A stretch of DNA of 64,000 nt from an uncultured Tateyamaria sp. (GTDB lineage: Bacteria > Pseudomonadota > Alphaproteobacteria > Rhodobacterales > Rhodobacteraceae). The stretch covers positions 620,001-684,000 of the forward strand of contig CANMVD010000002.1 in assembly GCA_947501275.1 (NCBI GenBank), in the 5' to 3' direction. Of the stretch, positions 1 to 7,619 are shown piece by piece. The notes under the pieces are model-generated. The model was not told the origin of the DNA and ran no database searches. It saw only the letters and a program-made list of their open reading frames with translations. Positions within the stretch are counted from its first letter, which is position 1, and every line of letters starts with the position of its first letter. Both the position numbers and the translations under genes were made by a program.

Positions 1-1
1 G

Positions 2-784
2 GCGGTGCTGGGCTTTGACAATCTGCTTTATATCTCCATCGAAAGCCAACGCGCGCCCGTCGCGCAACAGGCTGCCGTGCGACGGTGGGGGATCATCCTG
101 GCCGTGATCCTGCGGATCGTTCTGTTGTTTGCAATGCTGCGCCTGATCGGAGCCTTGGCTGAACCCTTCTATATCTTCCCCAGCGGTGGCTGGATCGAAG
201 GCGGCATCAACTTTGCAACATGCGTCTTCGTATTCGGCGGCATCTTCATCATGTACACAGCCGTCAAAGAAATCGGGCACATGCTCACGATCCATGATCT
301 CAACACGGATGTAGAACACAAGTCCGGCAAGACGGCGACGCAGGTGATCATGCTGATCGTTTTGATGAACCTGATCTTCTCGTTTGACTCCGTCCTTTCG
401 GCCATCGCCATTACAGATGTGTTCTGGGTACTGGCCACGGCTATTGGGCTGTCCGGTCTGGCCATGCTGCTCTTGGCCGATGGGGTGACCCGCTTTCTGG
501 AAAAGAACCGCATGTATGAGGTGCTTGGCCTGTTCATCCTGCTGATCGTCGGAGTGGTTCTGCTTGGCGAAGCAGGGCAGGCCGCTGTGCACGGCGCCGA
601 AAGCATGGGGATGTCTCATGACGAGGCGCACAAGCTGGCGCTCAAGATCTTTGGATACGAAGTCATTCCGATGTCCAAAACGACCTTCTATTTCAGCGTG
701 CTTGTGCTGGTGGCAGTCGAGGTGATCCAGTCCGGCTACACCCGCAAACTGAACGCCGAACGACGCACGGGCGCCAAGCACTAG
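2..784 (+). CDS. TerC-family integral membrane protein (5' end outside window)
   Basis: The protein is a multi-span membrane protein of the TerC family, whose members are linked to tellurite/oxidative stress and to metal ion export. The visible part opens with the family motif GFDNLLYIS and has a second acidic membrane motif, FSFDSVLSAIAI, near residue 125. At least six hydrophobic stretches alternate with a charged cytosolic loop (KEIGHMLTIHDLN). The frame is open to the left edge and an alanine codon precedes the first GTG, so the true start lies upstream and the gene is only partly seen. It leads a same-strand group with XpaC and TelA, the classic tellurite-resistance partners. The family call is firm; the transported ion is unknown. 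Confidence 0.9.
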   Translation, partial: AVLGFDNLLYISIESQRAPVAQQAAVRRWGIILAVILRIVLLFAMLRLIGALAEPFYIFPSGGWIEGGINFATCVFVFGGIFIMYTAVKEIGHMLTIHDLNTDVEHKSGKTATQVIMLIVLMNLIFSFDSVLSAIAITDVFWVLATAIGLSGLAMLLLADGVTRFLEKNRMYEVLGLFILLIVGVVLLGEAGQAAVHGAESMGMSHDEAHKLALKIFGYEVIPMSKTTFYFSVLVLVAVEVIQSGYTRKLNAERRTGAKH

Positions 785-838
785 TTAATGAACGGCAAAA
801 TGCCTATAGTTACCTCCAAGCCAAAGGTGGGGACCTTG

Positions 839-928
839 ATGCAACCAACAGCTTTTCAGAAGATCGCTTTTGCGGTGCTCATCGTGCTGATGTTCGGGGT
901 CACGCTTGGCCTCCTTGGGGGGCTGTGA
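839..928 (+). CDS. Small single-span membrane protein, 29 aa
   Basis: This short ORF encodes a peptide made almost wholly of one hydrophobic helix (AFAVLIVLMFGVTLGLL) after a polar N terminus (MQPTAFQK). A good ribosome-binding sequence, AGGTGGGG, lies about 6 bases before the ATG. An in-frame upstream ATG at 788 would give 46 residues but lacks such a site. It sits 54 bases after the terC stop and ends four bases before the next short ORF. The family is not recognised; a small accessory subunit for TerC or XpaC is a guess from position. Confidence 0.55.
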   Translation: MQPTAFQKIAFAVLIVLMFGVTLGLLGGL

Positions 929-932
929 CGCA

Positions 933-1058
933 ATGAGGCTGAACACCCTGCGCGGCACTGTTTTGTGTGCCATGGCTCTCGAAGCCATGGTCACCCACGG
1001 GGCGACCTATTCCGCCGGCACGCTCGCTTATCCTGTCCGCTGTATGGATGGCTCCTGA
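933..1058 (+). CDS. Possible short ORF, 41 aa, unknown
   Basis: The ORF starts four bases after the stop of the 29-residue ORF and ends four bases before the next one. The peptide begins MRLNTLRGTVLCAMALEAMV and is moderately hydrophobic, with two cysteines. There is no convincing ribosome-binding site, so if it is translated at all it would be by reinitiation. No family is recognised and chance occurrence cannot be excluded. Confidence 0.25.
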   Translation: MRLNTLRGTVLCAMALEAMVTHGATYSAGTLAYPVRCMDGS

Positions 1059-1062
1059 GACA

Positions 1063-1140
1063 ATGATGGACGGAACACTCACAACGATTTCAGCTTGGAC
1101 AGCGCGCATCCGCACCGCGCTGCCGCAACGGGAGCACTAG
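1063..1140 (+). CDS. Possible short ORF, 25 aa, upstream of xpaC
   Basis: A 25-residue reading frame (starting MMDGTLTTISAWTARI) ends four bases before the xpaC ATG. Its last codons contain GGGAG, which may be the xpaC ribosome-binding site, so translation of this frame could couple to xpaC. The peptide has no recognisable domain. It may simply be leader sequence. Confidence 0.2.
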   Translation: MMDGTLTTISAWTARIRTALPQREH

Positions 1141-1144
1141 GACC

Positions 1145-2047
1145 ATGGCCAAACGTTTTGGCGGCAAATACAGCCCCGATGACCGGGCCGAGGTGACGTC
1201 TGACACACCACGCCCGGCCTTTGACCGGGCGCGGGTGAATCCTGTGGGCGCGCGGGCAAATCTGATGTTCCTGCCCGCAGTCCCGATGGTGTTTCTTGCG
1301 CTCAATGACGGAGCCATAGGATTGGCGCTCGGGCTGGTGTCGGCGGGGGTGCTAACGCTTGGCGCTATCCTGCTGCGCGAAGGGATCAAAGCAGAAGCCG
1401 CCTATCACGAACGCAAAGTGGCGCGCCGCCCCGCCCTGCCACGCAAGATTCTGGCCGCTGGATTGTCAGGGATCGGCATTGCCATCGCCGCCTATCGCTC
1501 AGAGCCCGGGCTGGTTGCGCCCATCCTGTTCGGGATCGCCACTGCGGGTCTGCATCTGGCGGCTTTCGGGTTCGATCCAATGCGGGACAAGGGCATGGAA
1601 GGTGTTGACACTTTCCAACAGGACCGCGTGGCGCGCGTGGTGGACGAGGCTGAGGCACATCTGCAAGCCATGAGTGACGCAATGAAACGAGCCGAGGACC
1701 GGCCCATGGAACTCAAACTCGACCAATTCCAGACCATCGCCCGCGATCTTATCCGCACAGTGGAAGAAGACCCGCGCGACCTGACAGCCGCCCGCAAATA
1801 CCTTGGCGTTTACCTGCTGGGTGCGCGGGATGCGACGGTCAAATTCGCAGACATCTACGCCCGGACACGCGACACGCAGGCGCGCGCTGACTATTCCGAC
1901 CTGCTGGACGATCTGGGCCAGGGCTTTGCCCAACGCACGCAAAAGCTGCTGGTGGACGACCGCAGCGATCTCAACATCGAAATCGACGTGTTGCGGGACC
2001 GACTGCAACGCGAAGGGGTGCGGATAGCACCCGACACCAATTCATAA
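1145..2047 (+). CDS. XpaC-like 5-bromo-4-chloroindolyl phosphate hydrolysis family protein
   Basis: This 300-residue membrane-anchored protein matches the XpaC family, which is usually encoded beside TelA in tellurite-resistance loci. Two hydrophobic blocks near residues 40-80 and 100-140 form the membrane part. The C-terminal half (about 150-300) is a charged helical domain with the repeated pattern DLIRTVEEDPRDL...ARKYLGVYLLGARDA. Despite the family name, enzymatic activity is unproven. The gene is 18 bases upstream of telA, so the two are almost certainly cotranscribed. The family call rests on neighbourhood plus overall architecture. Confidence 0.8.
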   Translation: MAKRFGGKYSPDDRAEVTSDTPRPAFDRARVNPVGARANLMFLPAVPMVFLALNDGAIGLALGLVSAGVLTLGAILLREGIKAEAAYHERKVARRPALPRKILAAGLSGIGIAIAAYRSEPGLVAPILFGIATAGLHLAAFGFDPMRDKGMEGVDTFQQDRVARVVDEAEAHLQAMSDAMKRAEDRPMELKLDQFQTIARDLIRTVEEDPRDLTAARKYLGVYLLGARDATVKFADIYARTRDTQARADYSDLLDDLGQGFAQRTQKLLVDDRSDLNIEIDVLRDRLQREGVRIAPDTNS

Positions 2048-2065
2048 GAACCAAAGGGGACACCC

Positions 2066-3262
2066 ATGTCTGACACCATCCGCCAAAAGGCCGAAAGCGC
2101 ACTGGCGCAAGTCGAAGAAGTCACCGCCGTGGTGCTCGCCGAGCCAACGGAGGCCAACGCAATTGTGCCACTGGCCGAAGCTGATGCGCCCTTGGGCGCC
2201 GAAATCCGCGCCCGTATGGACGAGATCGACATGGAAGACACGAATTCCATCGTCTCTTTCGGCTCTGCCGCGCAGTCTGAGTTGCAGGAAATCAGCCAGG
2301 CCATGTTGCAAGACGTGCGCAACAAGGATCTGGGCCCCGCAGGCGACGGCTTGCGCGATATCGTGACCACGATCCGTGGCTTTTCCGTTTCCGAACTCGA
2401 CGTGCGGCGCGAACGGTCATGGTGGGAGAAACTGATCGGTCGGGCGGCGCCTTTTGCCAAGTTCACGGCCAAGTTCGAAAATGTGCAGGGCCAGATCGAC
2501 AGGATCACGGACAACCTGCTGGAACACGAGCACACGCTGCTCAAAGACATCAAGTCGCTCGATCTGCTGTATGAAAAGACGCTGCAGTTTTACGATGAAC
2601 TCGCCCTCTATATCTCGGCGGGTGAGGCCAAGCTGGCCGAACTGGATGGTACGCAAATTCCCGCCGCCGAAGCTGCGGTGCAGGCGGCCCCGGAAGGCGA
2701 GCAGGTGATGAAAGCGCAGGAGCTGCGTGATCTGCGCGCCGCGCGCGACGATCTGGAACGTCGGGTGCATGATCTTAAACTGACGCGTCAGGTGACCATG
2801 CAATCCCTGCCCTCGATCCGTCTGGTGCAGGAAAATGACAAGTCGCTGGTGACCAAGATCAACTCGACATTGGTCAACACTGTGCCGCTTTGGGAAACGC
2901 AACTGGCGCAGGCCGTCACGATCCAACGCAGCGCCGAAGCCGCTGCCGCAGTGCGCGATGCCAACGATCTGACCAACGAATTGCTGACCGCCAACGCCGA
3001 AAACCTGCGTGACGCCAACAAGATGATCCGCACCGAAATGGAGCGCGGTGTCTTTGACATCGAAGCGGTGAAAGAGGCCAACGCGGCCCTGATCGGGACC
3101 ATTCAGGATAGCCTGCAAATCGCGGATGAAGGCAAGGCCAAACGCGCCGCCGCCGAAGAGGACCTGAAGAAAATGGAAGCCGAATTGCGCGACACTCTGG
3201 CCGCTGCCAAGGCGCGCAAGGACGGTGTGGGCGACACGGCCGCCACATCCGTCACAGACTAA
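2066..3262 (+). CDS. telA: TelA-family toxic anion resistance protein
   Basis: This 398-residue protein is soluble and almost entirely helical, with long coiled-coil-like stretches, as in the TelA/KlaA family that protects against tellurite and related stresses. Typical segments are the central WWEKLIGRAAPFAKF block and the later LVTKINSTLVNTVPLWETQL block (about residues 270-290), which is strongly conserved in the family. The start has a clear AAGGGG site. It follows xpaC and precedes a DUF2927 lipoprotein by only 14 bases. The mechanism of TelA is unknown; association with membrane-linked XpaC/TerC is inferred from the shared locus. Confidence 0.9.
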   Translation: MSDTIRQKAESALAQVEEVTAVVLAEPTEANAIVPLAEADAPLGAEIRARMDEIDMEDTNSIVSFGSAAQSELQEISQAMLQDVRNKDLGPAGDGLRDIVTTIRGFSVSELDVRRERSWWEKLIGRAAPFAKFTAKFENVQGQIDRITDNLLEHEHTLLKDIKSLDLLYEKTLQFYDELALYISAGEAKLAELDGTQIPAAEAAVQAAPEGEQVMKAQELRDLRAARDDLERRVHDLKLTRQVTMQSLPSIRLVQENDKSLVTKINSTLVNTVPLWETQLAQAVTIQRSAEAAAAVRDANDLTNELLTANAENLRDANKMIRTEMERGVFDIEAVKEANAALIGTIQDSLQIADEGKAKRAAAEEDLKKMEAELRDTLAAAKARKDGVGDTAATSVTD

Positions 3263-3276
3263 GGAAAGGCAGGCGC

Positions 3277-4248
3277 GTGGCACGCAGCATGGCGCAAAGA
3301 CTGAGGGCATGGGGGGGCGGCATTGCCGCACTTGCCTGTCTGGCTGCTTGCGAAATGCCGGGAACGGTTGATCCCGTGTTGACACCGCGCGCACGCCCCG
3401 AGACGGTACCCGCTCCCGCGCCACCTCCCGTTGTGCGCGCCACCTCAACCGAAAGCGCCGCCCTACGCAGTTATCTGGGGGCGGTGCAATCCAGCCAACT
3501 GACCCAAGGGTTGCTGCGGCGCGATGGTGGGGGACCGGACACCCCTTTTACAGCGTCGATGCTGGCGCGGAATTTCGAGCAGATCGCGTTCTTCAACGAA
3601 TATGCAACGTCGGGTCTGCGGGGCGGTGGTGCACAACCGCTACGACGCTGGACTGGACCCGTTCGGATGGGCGTCGCCTTTGGGCCGTCTGTCCCGCCTA
3701 GCCAACGGGCGCGCGACATGGATGATGTGCGGGCCTATGCACGTCGGCTGTCACGGGCCACTGGGCACCCGATCTCGGTAGCGCCCAACCCCAACTTTCT
3801 GGTGCTTTTTGCCGGCGAGGATGATCGCGCCGATCTGGTCAACTCCATGGGTCCACGCCTGCCCGGAGTGACGCAACAGAACCTGCGGGCTATCCGCGAT
3901 CTGGATGACAACACTTACTGTGCGGTAGCCGCCTATGAAACCGGCCCTACCCCCGCAGTCTACACCGCTGCAGTCGCTATCATCCGGGCCGAAAACCCCG
4001 ATCTGCTGCGGTTGTCATGCATCCACGAAGAATTGGCCCAAGGGTTAGGGCTGGCCAATGACAGCCCCAATGCCCGGCCCAGCATCTTTAACGACGATGA
4101 CGAGTTTGCACTGCTGACAGATCACGACGAACACCTGTTGGGGATGCTGTACGACCCGCGCCTGACCCCCGGTGTCACGCGCGAAAGCGCCCGCGCAACC
4201 GTGCAGCAACTCGCGCGCGAACGCATCGACGGGCCCGAGGCCAGCTGA
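3277..4248 (+). CDS. DUF2927 domain lipoprotein
   Basis: The 323-residue product has a signal sequence ending in the lipobox LAAC (acylated Cys25), then a proline-rich linker (residues 35-55) and a DUF2927 domain. The domain carries CIHEELAQGLGLANDS followed by a conserved acidic stretch (IFNDDDEFALLTDHDE); the HEE-type motif recalls metallopeptidases, though activity is unproven. The GTG start at 3277 has AAGG upstream; an ATG at 3289 is the alternative. It is the penultimate gene of the TerC-XpaC-TelA-SPFH group and probably works at the outer face of a membrane. Confidence 0.85.
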   Translation: MARSMAQRLRAWGGGIAALACLAACEMPGTVDPVLTPRARPETVPAPAPPPVVRATSTESAALRSYLGAVQSSQLTQGLLRRDGGGPDTPFTASMLARNFEQIAFFNEYATSGLRGGGAQPLRRWTGPVRMGVAFGPSVPPSQRARDMDDVRAYARRLSRATGHPISVAPNPNFLVLFAGEDDRADLVNSMGPRLPGVTQQNLRAIRDLDDNTYCAVAAYETGPTPAVYTAAVAIIRAENPDLLRLSCIHEELAQGLGLANDSPNARPSIFNDDDEFALLTDHDEHLLGMLYDPRLTPGVTRESARATVQQLARERIDGPEAS

Positions 4249-4347
4249 TGGACGCACAGCGGCGCGCTGACGCGCCCCTTCCCCTCACATCCCTGCACAT
4301 GCCACACTCATATCCAACACGGATCATCCAAAAACGAGGACCACACC

Positions 4348-5445
4348 ATGGGCATTTTTGACTTCCTCTCAGGCGAATTCATCGACGTCATCCACTGGGT
4401 CGATGACAGCCGCGACACGATGGTCTGGCGCTTCGAACGCGAAGGCCACGAGATCAAATACGGCGCCAAGTTGACGGTACGGGAAGGCCAGGCAGCCGTG
4501 TTCGTGCACGAAGGACAATTGGCAGACGTGTTCACGCCCGGGCTCTACATGCTCGAAACCAACAACATGCCGATCATGACGACGTTGCAGCACTGGGATC
4601 ACGGCTTCAAAAGCCCGTTCAAATCCGAAGTCTACTTTGTCAACACAACCCGCTTCAGCGATCTGAAATGGGGCACCAAGAACCCGATCATCTGCCGTGA
4701 CCCCGAATTTGGCCCCGTCCGGTTGCGCGCCTTCGGGACCTATTCGGTCAAGGTCGCGGATCCGGCCAGGTTCCTTGTGGAAATTGTCGGCACCGATGGC
4801 GAATTCACCATGGACGAGATCAGTTTCCAGATCCGCAACATCATTGTGCAGGAAATGTCACGCAGCCTTGCCAAATCCGGGATACCGGTGCTCGATATGG
4901 CGGCCAACACCCGCGAGTTGGGGCAGATCGTGGCCAAGGAGATCAGCGCGCAAATCGCTGAATACGGGCTGACGCTGCCCGAGCTTTATATCGAAAACAT
5001 CTCCTTGCCCCCGGCCGTCGAAGAAGTGATGGACAAACGCTCGTCAATGGGGGTGATCGGAAATCTCAACGAATACATGCAGTTCCAAGCGGCCGAAGCG
5101 ATTGGGCGCGGTGGAGCTGCAGGGGCTGCAATGGAAACCGGTATGGGTGCAGGCTTGGGTATGCAGATGGGGGCCGCCATGGCCAATCCATGGGCGCAAC
5201 AGCAGCCCGCTGCGGCCGCTCCACCGCCTCCCCCTGTTGAGCATGTCTGGCACGTGGCCGAAAACGGACAAACCACCGGACCATTCTCAAAGGCGCAGCT
5301 GGGACGCATGGCCGCCAGCGGCGATCTCAGCCGCGAAAGCTATGTCTGGACGGCTGGGCAAGACGGCTGGATGAAGGCAGAAGATGTGACGGAACTGGCA
5401 CAACTGTTCACCATCATGCCACCGCCGCCACCGCCCGGGGTCTGA
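4348..5445 (+). CDS. SPFH-domain protein with C-terminal GYF_2 domain
   Basis: The protein (365 aa) has an SPFH/band-7-like core (about residues 25-240) of the kind annotated as virion-core-protein-like or YdjI-like. An Ala/Gly/Pro-rich linker follows (about 250-295), then a GYF_2-type module (about 297-352) containing TTGPFSKAQLGRMAASG and a conserved Trp pattern (VWTAG..GWMKAEDV). A polyproline tail PPPPPPGV closes it. No transmembrane segment is obvious. SPFH proteins scaffold membrane microdomains, and GYF modules bind proline-rich peptides, so the tail or the proline-rich DUF2927 linker could be ligands (inference). The start has CGAGGA upstream. The gene ends before a strong terminator. 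Confidence 0.88.
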   Translation: MGIFDFLSGEFIDVIHWVDDSRDTMVWRFEREGHEIKYGAKLTVREGQAAVFVHEGQLADVFTPGLYMLETNNMPIMTTLQHWDHGFKSPFKSEVYFVNTTRFSDLKWGTKNPIICRDPEFGPVRLRAFGTYSVKVADPARFLVEIVGTDGEFTMDEISFQIRNIIVQEMSRSLAKSGIPVLDMAANTRELGQIVAKEISAQIAEYGLTLPELYIENISLPPAVEEVMDKRSSMGVIGNLNEYMQFQAAEAIGRGGAAGAAMETGMGAGLGMQMGAAMANPWAQQQPAAAAPPPPPVEHVWHVAENGQTTGPFSKAQLGRMAASGDLSRESYVWTAGQDGWMKAEDVTELAQLFTIMPPPPPPGV

Positions 5446-5468
5446 CACCTTTCCAACCTAACCACAAA

Positions 5469-5500
5469 AAAGCCGCGCAGAAGGAACTCTGCGCGGCTTT
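5469..5500. terminator. Bidirectional intrinsic terminator
   Basis: A perfect 13-bp stem (AAAGCCGCGCAGA and its complement) encloses a six-base loop. It stands between the convergent SPFH gene and the repeat-protein gene. On the minus strand the stem is followed by a run of T (TTTTTTGTGG in total), and on the plus strand by TTTCTCTTT, so it can serve both. Confidence 0.9.
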
Positions 5501-5521
5501 CTCTTTGGGAGTGGTGCAGGC

Positions 5522-6577
5522 TTAACGACGAATGACTGTAGACATCCCAAGAACCTGGGACAGAGAAAAACCCTTGCTCGGTGTATGGGATTTCGCCTTG
5601 TCACTGTCCTTGATAACCAAAGGCAGGATCATGTCCGCCATCCGCGCGTGACGGGGGAAGGCAAAGTTATCCTTGGGTTGCCGTTTGGAAATCAACGGAA
5701 TGGGGAAGTTCGCCATCCGACCGTGCCGGGGCAAGGCGTGCTTGTCCTTGGGTACGCGGCGCGACAGCAGCGGAATGGGGAAGTTCGCCATGCGCGTGCC
5801 ATGCGGCATCAGTGTGTTTTCGGTGCTGCGCTTACCATTGATCAGATGCGGGAAAGGCCAATTGGCCATCCGGGCATGACGTGGGAACGCAAAGCGGTCC
5901 TTGGGCACCCGGCGCGAGATCAGCGGCAGCGGGAAGTTCGCCATACGCGCGTGGCGCGGGAATGCAAACCTGTCCTTCGGAACACGTTTGGAGATCAACG
6001 GGATGGGGAAATTCGCCATCCGGCCGTGGCGCGGAATGGCAAAATTGTCCTTCGGTACACGCTTGCTCAGCAACGGGATCGGCCAATTTGCCATATGCGC
6101 GCCCGGCTCAAACAGCATCTCGCGGAATGGTTTGCGACGGCTGATCAGCGGGATCGGCCAATCGGCCATGTGGTAGTCGTTGGAATAGCGATCCGGCCCG
6201 CGGGTCATGATGCGCGGATGGTCCTGCAACACGCTCAGTGTCGGCTTGAAGGTCTCGGGAACAGTGACTTCCTCGACAAGGTTGACCATATCGGCCGCCC
6301 CCATCTCTGCCATCACATCGCGGGTGGTCTGCGCTACGCTGAGCGGCTTGTGACCTGCGCGGACCAGCAGAACCGCGCCGTTCTTTTTCATGTGCTTTTG
6401 GTAGGCGGTGGCCGTTTCAGGCGCGACCTGTTGCGCGGTCAGCGCGTCCACCAGACCGTCGGCCTGCTCATAAATATCGACGATGCGCGATGAAAAGCGG
6501 CGGCGCTGAACAAGCTCCCGCCGCACAAGACGCGCCTGCGCTGCGCTTTCGAAATACCGTGTAATGACCTGTGTCAT
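5522..6577 (-). CDS. Unrecognised protein with eight 25-residue MANxPIPL repeats
   Basis: The 351-residue product has an N-terminal region (about 1-110) that vaguely resembles stress-protein YflT-like alpha/beta domains (RYFESAAQARLVRREL...). From residue 137 to about 336 it has eight near-tandem repeats of 25 residues (one of 26). Each begins MA(N/D)(W/F)PIPL, continues (I/L)S(K/R)RVPKD and ends in a basic PRH(G/A)R. Repeats five and eight are the most divergent. The ATG at 6577 is chosen because TGGAGG lies just upstream; a longer frame reaching 6658 lacks one. There is no signal peptide or membrane span. The array is strongly basic and proline-rich. No known family is recognised and no function is assigned. 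Confidence 0.85.
   Translation of the reverse strand: MTQVITRYFESAAQARLVRRELVQRRRFSSRIVDIYEQADGLVDALTAQQVAPETATAYQKHMKKNGAVLLVRAGHKPLSVAQTTRDVMAEMGAADMVNLVEEVTVPETFKPTLSVLQDHPRIMTRGPDRYSNDYHMADWPIPLISRRKPFREMLFEPGAHMANWPIPLLSKRVPKDNFAIPRHGRMANFPIPLISKRVPKDRFAFPRHARMANFPLPLISRRVPKDRFAFPRHARMANWPFPHLINGKRSTENTLMPHGTRMANFPIPLLSRRVPKDKHALPRHGRMANFPIPLISKRQPKDNFAFPRHARMADMILPLVIKDSDKAKSHTPSKGFSLSQVLGMSTVIRR
5572..6169 (-). repeat. Eight 75-bp coding repeats
   Basis: This is the DNA encoding the eight 25-residue units. On the plus strand the marker GGGAAGTTCGCCAT (or a close variant) recurs at about 5700, 5780, 5930 and 6005. Units have diverged at synonymous and some coding positions, so they are old enough to be under selection and not a fresh expansion. 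Confidence 0.8.
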
Positions 6578-6683
6578 GGTGCCTCCACCAGATTGGTTAG
6601 TCGACTCGCCTGAACTCAGACGAAGGGCTGCGCGCACCGCATATGTTTGTTCGAACACGGAAAAACAGGATTTCCGCCTTCGA

Positions 6684-6709
6684 GGTTACACTGAATTTAC
6701 GGCGTAACC
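6684..6709. promoter_or_regulatory. Inverted repeat GGTTAC-N14-GTAACC
   Basis: Perfect 6-bp arms flank 14 bases, within which TTACGGCGTAA is itself palindromic. It lies about 110-130 bases before the repeat-protein start. It shares the TTAC/GTAA half-site with the repeat at 6733. A regulator binding site is inferred; the regulator is unknown. Confidence 0.4.
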
Positions 6710-6732
6710 TGAGCTGCAATTTGTCAATTTTT

Positions 6733-6754
6733 TATTACATTTTCAAGTGTAATA
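6733..6754. promoter_or_regulatory. Inverted repeat TATTACA-N8-TGTAATA
   Basis: A perfect 7-bp inverted repeat with an 8-base spacer lies in the most AT-rich part of the divergent promoter region. It has the symmetry of a dimeric repressor or activator site. It could control either flanking gene. Confidence 0.45.
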
Positions 6755-6852
6755 GATGTCTGACACCTTGCGGCATGGCGGATCATGGACACGCCTTGAT
6801 GTGCAAAATGGTGCACGGCGCTGAAATGGCAAGGTTGAGTGCTTGTGATTCC

Positions 6853-6882
6853 GCGCCGGTGCCATGCGCATGGCACCGGCGC
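6853..6882. repeat. Perfect 30-bp GC-rich palindrome
   Basis: The sequence from 6853 to 6882 equals its own reverse complement without a mismatch; its centre is GCATGCGCATGC-like (CCATGCGCATGG). There is no T-run on either side, so it is not a standard terminator. It lies 112 bases before the first cytochrome gene. Confidence 0.75.
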
Positions 6883-6994
6883 AGTGGCGTAGTATTCACA
6901 CCAGACGCCACCCGAAACGAACGCACAGCCCACGCCGCACGCAACTTACCGCCCGGACCTTGACAGCGCGACGCCCAGACGCACCATCTGGCGC

Positions 6995-7543
6995 ATGTCC
7001 CTGCGCAGCCGACTTCCCCCGCGTCGTACAGCCCTCAAGTGGCTGCACTGGACAATGGTGCCCTTGTTCATCTGGTTCCTGCTGGTCCAGCCCAAAGATG
7101 TCACCCCTTTTGGACCACGCGCATTCCAAGCGCATTCCATGCTCGCCCTGGTCTTTGTGTCCCTGTCATTGCTGTGGTTTGCGGATCTGATGCGGCGTGG
7201 GCTGGCCAGCCGTCCGGGGCCCAAGCTGACGGGGCGCCTGCGCACCGTGCACCGCGCCATGCACTTGACGCTGATCTGGGGGCTGTTCTTTGTGGCCTTC
7301 ACGGGGTTTCTGTTGGGTCTGACATCGGCCACGCTGCTCAAGGCGGGTGGTGTGCTGCCCATTGCGCCGCCCTTGGGTCTGCACGCGGCCAATGAGATCG
7401 TTGGCATTGTGCATATCATCGAATTCTATGCGCTTGGCGCGGTGGTGGCGGGACACGCCGGATTTCACATCTGGCGGCACTATCGCCTGCGTGACAACGC
7501 CTTGCGGATCATGGTGCCACAGCGTTTTCACCGATTTCTATAG
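6995..7543 (+). CDS. Cytochrome b561-like membrane protein, copy 1
   Basis: This 182-residue protein has four predicted membrane helices and the histidine pattern of bacterial cytochrome b561 / Ni-hydrogenase b-type cytochromes. The candidate haem ligands are His18 in WLHW, His47, His86/90 in VHRAMH, and the late cluster HAGFHIWRH (about residues 154-161). A loop LASRPGPKL is shared with the next two genes. It is the first of three paralogues in a row. A role as membrane electron carrier to or from quinone is inferred. The ribosome-binding site is weak. Confidence 0.8.
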   Translation: MSLRSRLPPRRTALKWLHWTMVPLFIWFLLVQPKDVTPFGPRAFQAHSMLALVFVSLSLLWFADLMRRGLASRPGPKLTGRLRTVHRAMHLTLIWGLFFVAFTGFLLGLTSATLLKAGGVLPIAPPLGLHAANEIVGIVHIIEFYALGAVVAGHAGFHIWRHYRLRDNALRIMVPQRFHRFL

Positions 7544-7619
7544 GCCTTAGGCCAAAGGTTTATGGCACCGCGCCGCCTCACCCCATAGCTCTGCGCAACC
7601 ACAGCAGAACGGAGGGGTC

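Larger units (their letters stand above)
6578..6994. other. Divergent intergenic region, 417 bp
   Basis: The region separates the minus-strand repeat-protein gene from the plus-strand cytochrome genes. It is locally AT-rich around 6715-6760 in contrast to its surroundings, as expected for promoters, and contains the inverted repeats and palindrome listed separately. No gene is supported inside it. Confidence 0.7.

Noticed and set aside
4248-4361. A 37-codon frame overlapping the DUF2927 stop (TGATG) and the SPFH start
   Set aside because: The SPFH gene has its own strong ribosome-binding site, and a frame of this length is expected by chance.
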